Below are positions 43,965 through 54,968 of a stretch of 64,000 bases of DNA, piece after piece (position 1 is the first letter of the stretch; each line of letters opens with the position of its first letter). The DNA comes from Xanthoparmelia taractica (lineage: Eukaryota > Ascomycota > Lecanoromycetes > Lecanorales > Parmeliaceae), in contig JANQBS010000111.1 of the NCBI GenBank assembly GCA_033085395.1, positions 1-64,000 on the forward strand, in the 5' to 3' direction. The notes under the pieces were generated by a model. That model was given only the letters and a program-made list of their open reading frames with translations, was not told the DNA's origin and searched no databases. The translations under genes and the position numbers were made by a program.

Positions 43965-46369
43965 CGGCTGTGATATTTGAAGGCGAGACTGGTGCTGATG
44001 ACTTATGGCAGATTTTGGGAACTGAATTGCGCTGATGTGCTGGTAAATGGCTGGATGATGGGATCAGCTGAGGATCCTGTGAATACTTAAGGAAGAGATC
44101 GGAAATGGCACCACAATGGACTGGATGCACAAGGAGCACGAATAATGCGGCATCGAACAAGGCGCAATGTGGCTGGAAGGATCGAGAGGATGGTTTTGTG
44201 CTGAGGAAGAAGGAAAGGTAAAAGAACCTAATGGTCGTTGCTTGGAACAAGGAGCAAGAGCAACAAAGCGGTTTTCGAAAGCTGCATGTGAAGCTTCCCG
44301 CCAAGGACATCGATTAGCTCGCGTGAGATAATGACGAGTTGCTTGCGCTATTCTAGGCTCTGTGGTCCATCTGAGACACGAGCATGGCGGCACCAGCACC
44401 GTACGCGCCAACATTGCCAATAGTTTCCTCCACCAACGGCTCGCGCACAACATGCCCTTTTCAGGATGTTTCATAATTACCATATTGGTTTCCTATCCGA
44501 CACTACAACAATGCAGACACCAGTTAAGGGTGTTGCTCACCATCACAGTCACAGTTGCGCTTCTTGGGATATGACAAGCCCAAGATGCTCACCACGATAA
44601 TTCCTCTATCGAGCTCCCTCAACCTATTAAAAACCACACCCCGCGACCTATCTCAGCTCCCCTCCTGCCAGTCTATTCCAAGGCTCCTGCTAGTCGAACA
44701 AAACAACCAACGAATTAGCCTCAACACCACCCAAGGCCTCTGGCTAAGCGCCATCCGAATCCTTACATCAAAGCAGACCAGTCTCGCCAAAACTCGAACA
44801 AAATATCGCGAGCATCGTGATGAAGCCATCCGAAGCCCGTTGAATGGCGTTCTCGTTTTTATCAAGCGCAAGACGGTGACCGGTCCAATCCGAACACCAC
44901 GACATCTTTCGGCGTTTATGCATTTGAAAACGCCAAAGCCGATCGCGATGTATTCTTCTTCACCAAGGCACAGAAGCCCGGAAGGATTATCACGGGGAAA
45001 AGCAGCTCTTGGAGAGTTAAAAGGGATCAATGATCAGATTATCAGCTCAGATGATCTGCGCTAGGAGAAGAGACTTAATTTCCATATATTGTATCAGGGT
45101 TTCGTATTTTTTAAAAAAAAGAAACAACAATAAGTGCAGCTACTTGTCCCAAAGCATCCGCATCGTGTCTTAGGAGGCTCCGTAGCCACGCTCTTAGCCA
45201 CTCCATTGACGCTTAGTACTAACACGCAAGAATCAATCAGCTGTCCCGTATCAACCGCCTCTCATTACACCCTCGAAACCTCCACAGGTCTGATATCGCG
45301 CATTTTCGCAATCACTATCGACGTCCCGGGAACGAACGTTCGCAGGGTCAGCAGAGCATATCGCCGCCTTGCTCCCAGCGGCCACTAAACCGGCTTTCAA
45401 TGGATCCTGTTATTATCGAGGGCAGCTGCTTGCACGTGCTGGATGGATGATTCCACTGCGAACTAGTAAAGCGACGGGCGGGATCCGCGCTCGGAGACAG
45501 GAACGTGAGGCATATTCCGGAAGGTAATCATGAATGTAACAATCACGGCTTTCGCATTACCGGTCGCATGAGGGAGCTAGGACCCACCATCGTTTGAGAC
45601 CTAAAAGCTACTTAGTGGCTATGATGCAGCCGGTAGGTAAAGCGCATGCGTGATTGGGGGAAAGCATTCGCCATGAGACGAACGCAGACTGAGAAGACGA
45701 GCATGAAATCCTCAAAAGCTCGACTACACCTTAATTACGACCATCCCTATACAAGATGTAAGTGTATAAAAACGAAAAAGCGAACTGGATCCAATCCAAA
45801 CTCTCTCCTTTGACACCCAAACTTCTTTATCCCCACCCATTCTTCAATTCCCCCCCCCCCCAACCTTTCCTGCGCCTTTCTTTCTTTCTCTCCAATCAAC
45901 AAAACGAACCGCTTCTAAAACAGCCAAAAAAAAAAGAAAAAAAAACCATCCTTTATACCTCTGCCCTCTCTTTCTTTTTCATCCCAGACCATGCTTTCTT
46001 TCTTTCTTTCTTTCTCTCTCTCTTTCCGAACAAGGGCCCCCAAAAAAGAGGAAATAGAAGAAGAAGATGGAAAAGAAGAAAAGTACCACGAACAAAAAAA
46101 AAAAGAAGACAAAACAAACCAGCCTCTTAACGCAGCTTTCCCCTTTTTTATCGCTTCGGCGTTTTCAAGAGGCTGGATATCTACAATTCTTCTACAATCC
46201 GCTCGTCCACTGTCAATTTCACCATCAGAAGGAAAATCGGTTCCAACACACAACAAACTACTTACCCCATCCAAACGAACCAAACCAATCCCGAACCCCA
46301 ATCCCCATCCGCATCCCATAACCCACCCAAACCCACCCTCCCAAACACCCCCAAAACCCCTCCAGAACC
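43965..46369. other. 2.4-kb region, possible decayed gene, pyrimidine-rich end
   Basis: No gene is confidently called. At about 44735-45033 the plus strand has a protein-like frame interrupted by two adjacent stops (see the separate entry). From 45770 to 46370 the DNA is strongly pyrimidine-rich on the plus strand at first, then A/G-rich. It has a C run at 45850-45860 and a TTTC microsatellite near 45994-46015, and could be a 5' leader of the small membrane-protein frame that follows. Confidence 0.4.
44735..45033 (+). pseudogene. Possible broken coding sequence of unknown family
   Basis: The frame reads HPNPYIKADQSRQNSNKISR before two stops (TGATGA near 44818-44823). It then reads PVEWRSRFYQAQDGDRSNPN, TTTSFGVYAFENAKADRDVF and FFTKAQKPGRIITGKSSSW until TGA at about 45031. 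The composition is far more protein-like than the overlapping 169-codon frame in another register. I do not recognise the family. It may be a decayed gene, or an exon whose upstream stops lie in an intron. Confidence 0.3.
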
Positions 46370-46633
46370 ATGGACCCACCAGCCCCCTCAATCCCCCTTG
46401 CAGCCTACAACAACACCGACATCGAAAAATGCGCCGGTAGCGGTACTCTCCCCTCCCAACCCACCACCACCCCACCCCCCAACTCAGTCCGCACGCGCAT
46501 AATATCCGGAATAATGATGCTGAGCATCATCGTGCTGATAGTTATAATACTGGTCGTGACGAGCGTGGGGCATCATGGGAAGGTGGGGGTGGGGAGGGTG
46601 AAGGGGGGGGAAGGGAAGGGGGGACATGGTTGA
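46370..46633 (+). CDS. Small single-pass membrane protein, hypothetical
   Basis: An 87-residue frame begins after a long pyrimidine- and A-rich leader. Residues about 1-44 are Pro/Thr-rich. About 46-66 form one strong hydrophobic helix (IISGIMMLSIIVLIVIILVV). The rest is a Gly/Lys-rich tail of low complexity (GVGRVKGGEGKGGHG) that could be non-coding. Context and codon use do not decide the matter, so it is listed with low confidence. Confidence 0.3.
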   Translation: MDPPAPSIPLAAYNNTDIEKCAGSGTLPSQPTTTPPPNSVRTRIISGIMMLSIIVLIVIILVVTSVGHHGKVGVGRVKGGEGKGGHG

Positions 46634-47010
46634 AAGTTGGAGGAGGTTAGGGATGGGAGGAGGGGGGGAGGGGAGAGGAGGGGGTGGGCGAGTTGGGGAA
46701 GAAGGGGGAGGGGGAAGAGAGGGAAGAGAAAAGAGGGGGTAGGAAGGGAGGGAGGGAGAAAGAGAGGGAGGGGGGAAGAACGGAAGGAAGGAAGGAAGGA
46801 AGGATAAGAGGTAGTAGGGAACCATCATCGAGATACAAGTTGAGAGCGTACGTGGTTCAACTGCCACTACCAACATCTCACAAAGAATCCTAAAAGTACA
46901 CTCAGCTCAAAGGACTTTTTTTCCGCTCGCAATTCGCGCATGCGTGTCATCTATCCATTCCCAATCATGGACTGTCGTTACCTTTTACATCACGGATGTG
47001 CTCGATACCA
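46634..47010. other. Purine-rich low-complexity stretch
   Basis: About 46580-46805 is nearly pure G and A on the plus strand and ends in a GGAA microsatellite. It produces artificial open frames on both strands. The rest is the 3' side of the CorA-like gene. Confidence 0.7.
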
Positions 47011-49414
47011 TCAGCAGACGTCTTTTTCATCACCCTTCGCATCAGCCTTCCACTTGTAGCTTAGTAGTCTCGCAATCAAGCCCTCCTTTGTCTTTCGAGG
47101 AGGGTCTTGAGTTTCCCCTTCAGACCTAATCTCTACGGAAGCGCGTTTGTGCAAACCAGGCTGTTGGGAATTAAGCTTCTCTGCAATCGGTGATCTCGGC
47201 GTATCGATTGAGTGCCCTGAGTCGAATCTGACAACGCTATTGCGTTCGAGTGTAACGGTCGGACTCATCATGTACGTATGATTACCCCCAGGTGCAGCAC
47301 GAGCAGCCATACCATCTGTTGCGGATTGAGAACGGGCTTGTCGCGGACGTGATGGTGCGGGATCTGCGGCTGATGGTGGCCGTGTCAGTACCACAGACTC
47401 TGATTGGGAAAACGGACGGAGCACAAACCCTGTTCGGCTTTTGACCGATGGAGATACATTGAGGTCCATTTCGGCTTCAGCCCAAAGATACTGAGGACCC
47501 AAGCAACAGTATGTGAAGCATGTTCGTGTAACCAGCTTGTCCGTCGTGACCAGAATCGAAGTCCACTCTCAGTGTTCAGCGATCCAATAAGAGCGTAGGT
47601 TGGGATGCAAATGACCACCAAGACAATTCCAAAAATATGGAAGCTTTGTTCAGGGTTCATATTGGTCATGCCGAAGACGGAGGTCACGAAGGTAAGAGGA
47701 AGGAAGAAAATAGTAACGAGGGTAAGGAGCTTGATGTTCCGCCCTTGTTGTACTGTGATTGCCTGTTGTTGCACTGATCTGCGACTTTCTAGAACGGACG
47801 TGCCACTGAAGAGGTTGTCTCGAAGCCCCTTTATCTCTTTGATCTTCTCATCGTTCAATTGATCGATTTGCTCGAGTCCACGGATTTCGTGCTCAATATC
47901 CTTTCGGAGGCTCGCCATCCGCCTCCGCCAGTGAGCATAGCGCGAAGACTGGCTCTCGTCTCCGGGCCAGATGATCTTGTCGGAACCATTCCATACGTCA
48001 TCCGTAAACGTCCGCTTGTACGCAGAAATCATCTCGTTTATATCTTCATTCATAATACCCAATGACTGCTGAGCCCAGAAATAACGTCTGATATACGTGA
48101 AGTCGTCATCCTCAAAGAGAAGCCTGTCGCGTACGCTCTGCTTGAACATGAACTCCGGAGGAGACCTGACGAGGTCGGAGATCCTATTATAGACCTCCAT
48201 CAGTCGCTTTTGTGCGTCCTTGAACTCTGCCCGTAAGGTTATGAGGAAGGCTTCAGGCCCGTTGACATAATGCTTTGTTGAGTCATGACTGTGGACCGAG
48301 CTTTTCCAATCTGGGTATGCTTGCAAACTTAGAACGTGCCATGGGCTGAAGGGATCATATACATCTCCAATCTTGCGGCTGATTCTACGGTTACGGTTCC
48401 GGATCTTCGATACAGGCTCTCCACCAAGCCACAAAGCGACAACTGAGCAACACCTGCTTATGGGGACGTGCCCTTCCATGGCTCCAATATCAGCTCTTTC
48501 GTCGGCTCGTTGCCATTTCATGGGAACACATTCATCGCCAACGATCGTGAAGTACTCAAAGGTGAACATAAAGGTCCTTCGATGTAAGGGATCGGCATCA
48601 AAGGGCCGGTGAGGTAGCGCTCTGGTTTTATCGTCAACAAGTAGCTGGAACGCCTCATCCATGTCGAAATGCTCTCTCATGGTGTAGTGGAGGGCCGCAA
48701 AGAGTAGAGGTGAGGGTTCTCGAACGATGGTGATTCTGCCAACAGCCAGCCGCTGCTCTTCTGATCCTGCGTTGATGCTCTTGATTTGGTCCCAAATGTC
48801 CAAAGCTCTTGACTTTGGAACTTCAGACGTATGTAGGATGCGCAGGGGGGCCCCGTCGTTGCCGACTGCGTACAGACATGTCAGACCACGAAATTCGGAA
48901 TGAATGATGCTCCCCGAGTTCGGAAGTTGTGCATACCATTGAAGATACTGTAATGTGATAGATGCGAACGATCTTCTGCTTCACCAGGGTTGGTAGGAAA
49001 GATTGTCCCCCGCCGTACTACCTGATCTCTGCTAGCAATGTCTCCCAGTATTTTTCGGCCAGCCTCCGTCCAATCGTAGTTTCTGATGTGTTTGCGGAGA
49101 CCCTCTTCATCGTATGACTCTCTGGGCAGAGTCTGCTGAACAAAGAGCGATTCGTCATCGTCCGTATCCGAATCCTCTTCGATCAGATTGCCTGAGTCCT
49201 TGGACACGCTTTCTACTTCGAGTGTAGTGGATAAAGTCCCGGTATTTCTGCGGACGGCTTCAGTCGTTAGGCGTGGGCGAGGTGTGTCTGTGGAGGGAGC
49301 GGTGAGAGCTTGAGCCAAGACATCGTGAGCTCGACTGAGGGTATCGAGATACTTTGCTCTGTCATCAGCAAGCTGATTCAGCATTTCCTGTGCGCTAGCA
49401 GCATCGAGCGCCAT
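47011..49414 (-). CDS. CorA-like metal ion transporter
   Basis: Exons 49414-48937, 48865-47492 and 47429-47011 join in phase (introns GTATGC...ACGCAG and GTATCT...AACAG), giving 756 residues. The N-terminal 160 residues are acidic and polar (EEDSDTDDDESLFVQQTLPR). A large cytoplasmic alpha/beta and coiled-coil part follows (FTIVGDECVPMKWQRADERA; LRKDIEHEIRGLEQIDQLND). Two membrane helices near the C-terminus are LLTLVTIFFLPLTFVTSVF and FGIVLVVICIPTYALIGSL. Between them stands GMTNMNP (G558-N561), a variant of the GMN motif that marks CorA channels. A basic, Ser/Pro-rich tail of about 140 residues comes from exon 3. It should form pentameric channels for Mg2+ or another divalent ion. The splice into exon 3 is inferred; without it the protein ends with 36 unrelated residues. 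Confidence 0.85.
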
Positions 49415-49710
49415 TGCAATGCACAACACAGACGCAACATGTCCATGAGAAAGGAACGACTGACCAAGCAGCGTCGTCGTGATGAGGTGAATATGAGGAA
49501 GACAATTGCGATGGGACGGAGAGCAGAGCCTCCAGGCCTTTCAGCCTCATTTTCCTAAGAGTCACAACCATCGTGCTGCCAAGACGGTTTGGTGCAACAA
49601 CGCCAGTTGACGGCCGAGGCTAAGCTAGCCTTTAGAATGCCAAGAGTAAGCGAGTGCCAAGGCCGGAACGGGGCAGGTTTCCCTTTCGCGGGGACACAGT
49701 TCGGCCGGGG
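49415..49710. other. Upstream region of the CorA-like gene
   Basis: Short region between the CorA-like start codon and the hairpin element. It should carry the promoter. No distinct motif was identified. Confidence 0.5.
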
Positions 49711-50383
49711 TAGATGTTGCATGCTACTCGTGGGTTATCGGTATCCGTGGATATCATATTCCAGCCATAGATATAACGCATAGTCATAGAAATACGTATA
49801 TCTTGATGGTCGCGTTACACCCATCTCATGGGCATTTTGAAAATTACTTGTTTTTTATTCCACGGTTTTTATAATATAGAAAAGAGAATTCCAATAACAA
49901 AAAGTAATTATTTTTTATTGATTTTATTTATATAATTTTAAATTCCTAGACTTCAATTAAAAATAAAAAAGTTATTATTAAAAGATTTTTTTTTCTTATG
50001 GGGTTGAGCTTTGGGGGCTATGGCCCTCGGGGCCCCTATAAGAAATTGGCGGTAAATTTTTTATGATTTTTTTAGGGCTTTCAGGGGCTTATTATACCCC
50101 GAAGCCCAACCCTAGAAGAAAAAAAACTATTTTTTAATAAAAAAAATGTATTTTTTATTGCATTTTAAAAATTATAAATTATTTAAATAAATTAAGTAAT
50201 AAATAATAATATTTTTTTATTAGAATATTTTTTTCTCTTCTATTAATCTAGTGGAATGAAAAATAAGAAATTTCAAAATGCCCATGAGATGGGTGTAACG
50301 CGACTATCAAGATGTATCTATTTCTATGAATACACGTTATATTCATGGGTGGAACCGATCCATGAGTAGCATGCAACATAGAC
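49711..50383. mobile_element. 673-bp hairpin/MITE-like element with long inverted arms
   Basis: The left arm (49711-49863) and right arm (50251-50383) are inverted copies. The best block is CGCGTTACACCCATCTCATG followed by GGCATTTTGAAA at 49811-49842, which returns in reverse complement at 50271-50302. Outer parts also pair (GTTGCATGCTACTC at the left, GAGTAGCATGCAAC at the right). An inner pair repeats GGGGTTGAGCTTTGGGG against CCCCGAAGCCCAACCC around 50001-50115. There is no coding capacity, and the AT-rich centre suggests RIP or a non-autonomous MITE. Target duplications were not resolved. Confidence 0.7.
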
Positions 50384-52700
50384 ATATCCTAAGCATATGC
50401 GACTTCACCCGGGGTAGAACGGAGGGTTTGACGCTTATGTTCAGCATATGCTGATAGAAATTTAAAACTATCTAACCCTGGCCCTCCTAACCCAAACCCT
50501 AGCCTAACCAGCCTTCGGCGACCCTCCGGGAGCTCCTGCCGGAGGTCCCCCCTATCGTAATCCTAATGATTTAACGTATACCTAGCATATTATAGAGGCA
50601 GAACGCATATGTTTAGCATATGTATAGACATATGTAAAGACCTCGTCCGGGGTAGAGACCCATATGCGCAGCATATGCAAAAAATTCTACCCCGGATGAA
50701 CTATACCCCGGCCGAGCTGTAACCCACATAATCGTCACGCCAAGAAGAGTACTTCCAACTAAACAAGGTACGCCTCTCACATGAATGGACTACTCCTCGA
50801 TTCCGCGATTATGAGAAACTCTTACTTGTCTACGGCCGGGCATAGCAGAGACGTCCGTGATTGGAAAGCTTGCTTTTTGAAAAGCTTGCTTTCTTTCTAG
50901 TTGATAAAGTGTTTTGTGCAGGGATTACGAAAAGTGAGGATTTAATCTTATTTTTTCTAGACCAATCAGATCATCGAATTTCAGAAATTTGACGCTAAAA
51001 CACTGCTTAATTCTTTAAATTTGCGCTAAAGCACTACTTATAGTGTTTAAGAGACGAAACGTTTTAAACAGGAAGCATTATAAGGCTGAGGTCTGAATCT
51101 CAAAAGTTCTATAACACTACACTTCCGTTTCTCCAACACCACAAACCATATAATAATAAAGTAGACTAATAGAACTTTAGAGCTATTAATGCGCTTTCAA
51201 ATAATGCTACAAACGCGTTATTTAACTAAATAATTCTTGATGAATATCGAAAATAAGCATATTGACTACTCTTTGATCTTTCGATCAATCTTCGACTTTC
51301 AGCGATTAAGGCTATTTAGGTGTATTTGATCCTTCTAAATTTGATTAAACCACTACTATAGCCTCTCCCTTTAGCGCGTTGCTCGCTGGCTAAGAGCCTC
51401 TATAATTACTCCTAGCCGGGGAGTAGACCCCGTGTCCGACCTACACGCATCAAATGAGACCTTTAGAGCATTTCGCCGCCTTTCAGCCAATGAGCAACTT
51501 AAATATGCGGGTCTTTATTGCCCTAATCGAATTAATTGCAGTATTCTTATTAGTATATACGAGGCAAAGAGCTACGAGTGAATAGATAGGAGAGTGAACG
51601 AGAGAAGAGGATCTTATGTACGAGCCATCAGGATATCTAATAAGCCTCTCTCATGCTAAGCTATTCTACTTAATCTAATTTCTCTATAGAAGTCTACGAA
51701 GCCTTAGAATTAGGGCGCTGTCTCGTCCAGTCCGCCGCCCTCAAAGAATACTATATCGGTAAGCACGAGTGTCCCTCTACCCGAAGCTAGATATTCATCA
51801 TAGCTAGCGATATACATGCTCAGCAGCGAGAGTTAAAGTCTATTGCCGGCGTTACACGTCGCTGTCGAGTCGAGATTCCCCGCTAACAAATTCCATCTCT
51901 GCCGAACCCCACCCCGTACGGCCTCACCGTCACGTCACGTCACATCAACGAGCACGTGCTGTGGCTACGATCACGTGTCATAGCTACTAGGTACGTTGCA
52001 GTCGTCGCCGTGGAGTTGCAGACCATCAAAAACACGTACGTTGCAGTGGATCACGGCTACTACGTACGATGGAGTGGTGTCTATGACGGTCCAGACCATC
52101 AAAAAAATCAATTCTTTCATATGTTCTTTGGCTATTGATATCACGTTGGCCCAGCCGGGTTCGAGTTAGAACCCTGGCGGATCAAATCAATTGTAGTAAT
52201 GGCTAGGCCAGTCATCAAGAATCGGGGCTATTTGTGTGGTATTTGCAGTATCTATTCCACTACACCACAGGGCCTTTGAATACTAGTCACGTTGCTATTA
52301 GATAGATAAAGAAAAATCATTCAAAATACGCCTGCAGTCGCGATATCACGTGACTCAGCAAGCTTTCCACTACTGGGTAGCCCGCGCCCCCAGCACATAT
52401 TATCCGATGTCCCTGTTCTGGGCAGGGTCGTATTTAGCGCCTTGAAAGCCTCCCCGCAGAGTACGGGCCCCTCCCTAATAATCTTCGCGGTGTTGACTTA
52501 GGGCTCCGTGGAAGTAGAAGGCCCGTTGAGGCTCTTTGGGTACCCCTGCCGAGCATACGCCATGGCCCCGAGCCTCCCCCCAGAATCTTAGATGTGCAAT
52601 CAGCTTACTAGATATCTATAGTTGATTAGATTGACGACGAAGTATTACGCGGCATTCTTCGAGCGCGCATTTACTAGAAAGCAATAACGTGAGAGAAATG
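50384..52700. other. Repeat-rich, gene-poor island
   Basis: No gene is supported. From 50390 to 50720 the motif CCGGGGTAG recurs (about 50408, 50652 and, inverted, 50688 and 50711) together with several CATATG palindromes. A stretch with AACCCTGGCCCTCCTAACCC at 50473-50510 has a telomere-like flavour but no regular array. Between 51900 and 52120 degenerate copies of CACGTACGTTGCAGT and CCAGACCATCAAAAA occur. Much of the rest is AT-rich and probably decayed transposon DNA. Confidence 0.5.
52147..52274 (-). other. tRNA-like sequence, probably a pseudogene
   Basis: On the minus strand the ends GGCCCTG and CTGGGCC pair at six of seven positions, as in an acceptor stem. TGGTGTAGTGGA after the first stem fits an A box. 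Near the other end CCAGGGTTCTAACTCGAACCCGG can fold, but its loop is too long for a normal T arm. The length (128) would need an intron. It looks like a decayed intron-containing tRNA or a tRNA-derived repeat. Confidence 0.3.
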
Positions 52701-52734
52701 ATCTAATATTCATTTTATATCTGGGAACTCTGGG

Positions 52735-53160
52735 CCATTCCATAACTGCATCGATACTAGCACGGGACCTTCTCTTCCCTCCCCTGGTATGAAGTTTCTC
52801 TGGTCAGTGGCATCTGCAATCTGGCTCATCTCTTGCCTGGCGCTGCTATGGATGCCGTCGGATCCTATCAAGATGTCCCCCATGTAATATCAATCGTCTT
52901 TGCTCGTGACCTGGATGCCGCCCTCGATTGACTTGATATGCGGTCCACTCGGCTTCCCATGTGGATCCGGTTCATATACTTCAGCTGGTCGTACAGCACC
53001 TTCAGGAACCACTGTCGGTTGAAGAAACGCATTGGATAGTCGTGCCTGCAAGCAAAGTTATCAGCGTTGACCTCGGCGGGCCAGAGCTGTGAGGGCGAGT
53101 TGTGCATTGGAAGCTCACCGTTTCTGATTTGGCTCGGGACTATGTCGGTCGCCATAAAAA
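52735..53160 (-). pseudogene. FAD-dependent monooxygenase fragment, frameshifted
   Basis: Minus-strand pieces match the N-terminal half of fungal flavin monooxygenases of the PaxM/salicylate-hydroxylase type. The segment HDYPMRFFNRQWFLKVLYDQ and KYMNRIHMGSRVDRI corresponds to the conserved FxDRQ...LLxxLYD...ILxxKRVxxI region. After a frame change it continues KSIEGGIQVTSKDD, a stop, and GDILIGSDGIHSSARQEM, the conserved GD motif region. The first FAD-binding GxGxxG part and the whole C-terminus are missing. It is therefore a dead remnant, on the same strand as the aldo-keto reductase next door and possibly a relic of a small cluster. Confidence 0.7.
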
Positions 53161-53852
53161 ATATTAAAAAAGCACGTAGAGATTGCGGGACTCGGTTGCT
53201 CCAAGACAGGGTATGTAGATGCCAAGATAGGATATGTAGAAACATCATACCATCTTCGCCAAAATAGTTAAATTGTTTTCATTCAATCCACTCGTGATAG
53301 GGACGTGAAATTTACGTTAAGCGCCCCAAGCCTTTTCTCGAAGAACCTTCATGTATAATAACAATACTCGGTCTCGACGTCAAAGTTGCCCATGCACATG
53401 AGATTTAATGCTTGGGAATGCATAGAGTCCATCGTGGAGCGGTTTCTCAGCATAACACCACTTAGCCAGAACTCTTCCTACTTCTAGCAGTGATATTGAG
53501 TCTTAAGCTCATGCGCCGTCTCGAGGAATGACACGTAGGCTTTGCCACGCCGATTCCCTACTGGTCTGCATTGTAGAAGAGCGATTTTTTTTAAACCGTC
53601 CCATTATATTAGTGGCATCGTGCTTCGGCGGGTTCATTCTGGCTATATATATATAGCTAAGGGGTGAGCACTGTAAAGAACTCTGCAATGCCGAACACAA
53701 AATCGTGATTTCTTTCCGACCTAGCAACATCTACAATCTACCTTACCCACCTTCTCGCCCAGAAATAAGCCTACATGAACCCTTCCCACCACTTTGACTA
53801 ACACAGTCCAAGATAGTGTTCCTACACCATATTAGACATGACTTCCATAACC
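53161..53852. other. Intergenic, nothing recognised
   Basis: This lies between the broken monooxygenase and the 3' end of the aldo-keto reductase. A short TATATATATATA run occurs at 53645-53656. No gene is supported. Confidence 0.5.
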
Positions 53853-54968
53853 TCATGTGTTTGTTTGAAAGGCGGCGGGGTAGCGCTCGCCAGCCGGCGT
53901 GAACTTGGCCAAGATAGCGTCGATCTGCGCCATCTCCTCATCCGTGATATCGATCTGCTTGCTGTTCTCCTCCACCCGCGCCACTGTTGTGGCGCCAGGG
54001 ATCGGGATAATAGTGGGCATCCCAGGACGCCTCGATAGCGCCCTCGTCCAGTTGATGGCGAGCTGGGCCGGCGTGCAGCCTTTCTTCTTGGCGATCTCCT
54101 CGACCTTCTCAACCAGCTGCACGTTAATGTCGAAGTTCTCCTTCTGGAACCGAGGGAAGTTGAGTTGGAGTAACAACGAGTCCTTCGGGACGTCTTCGAA
54201 TTTCTTGAACTCGCCCGTTAACATGCCTCTGCCAATCGGCGAGTAGGCGATGAGCGGGATCCCGTACTCGGCGCACGCTTCCGCAACGCCATTCTCCAAG
54301 GGGTCAGTAGCGAACCTGTTTCCCAATAAGTGTAAGCGGCAAATCACTGGTGCCACCGGATCTGTTAGGGTGACTTACAGCGAGAGTTCGACCTCTACGG
54401 CGAGAACCTTGGTATGTTTGACAGCTTCATGGATCGTTTCGGCCCGCACCTCCGATAGCGAGATGCCCCCAAGTTTACCAGTCTGGACGTACTCCTTATC
54501 GATAATACCAAAGGTGACTTCCATAGATACGGCTGGGTCCCGGCGGCCGAATTCAAACAAATCGATCTTCTTGCGGCCCTTAAGCTGGGCAATGCTGTCG
54601 TCGAGAGTCCGGCGCGTGTTTTCCGGGGAGGCATCCACCTGGTGGATTTTAGGATTCAGACCACCCTTGATGCTGATAACAACCTTATCGGCGTCTTCGG
54701 GGTACTTCTCAAAGTACCTCTCCAAGAGCACCAGACTGTTGTAGTTGGGCGGCCCGTAGAACTCGCCGCCATTCCAACAGTTGCCTGGCGGACCAAGGGT
54801 TAGCCAATTCGGCGAGAGAGACAGAGAGATCGCCCACGTACATCCATTCTTGAGGGCGGCGCGCATAACCTCAAAGGCCTGCTCCTGAGGGCATGGTGTA
54901 GGTCGCCAGGTCAATCCCATGAGGCCGAAGCCAATAGGGCCTACTTCCTTACGGACGAGCTGGGGCAT
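53853..54968 (-). CDS. Aldo-keto reductase, pyridoxal-reductase-like
   Basis: Exons 54968-54842, 54784-54379 and 54315-53853 join in phase, giving 331 residues. The first intron is 57 bases and leaves the frame open. The fold opens with VGPIGFGLMGLTWRPTP. The catalytic Tyr lies in NGGEFYGPP and Lys in DKVVISIKGG. The usual barrel-strand motif reads KKIDLFEFGRRDP, without the common HxP histidine, as in pyridoxal reductase-like AKRs. LIAYSPIGRGMLTG, GCTPAQLAINW and TIIPIPGATTVARVEENS form the NADPH site. A cytosolic NADPH-dependent aldehyde or ketone reductase is expected. The gene appears intact, unlike the neighbouring monooxygenase. Confidence 0.9.

Noticed and set aside
44555..45064. 169-codon plus-strand frame
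   Set aside because: Another register over the same bases is much more protein-like, so this longer frame is probably a shadow.
46484..46893. Open frames on both strands of the G/A-rich stretch
   Set aside because: Low-complexity DNA translates to Gly/Glu/Arg or Pro/Leu/Ser runs in every frame; not credible proteins.
50473..50510. Telomere-like CCCTAA words
   Set aside because: The repeats are irregular and interspersed with other words; there is no array, so this is not called a telomere remnant.
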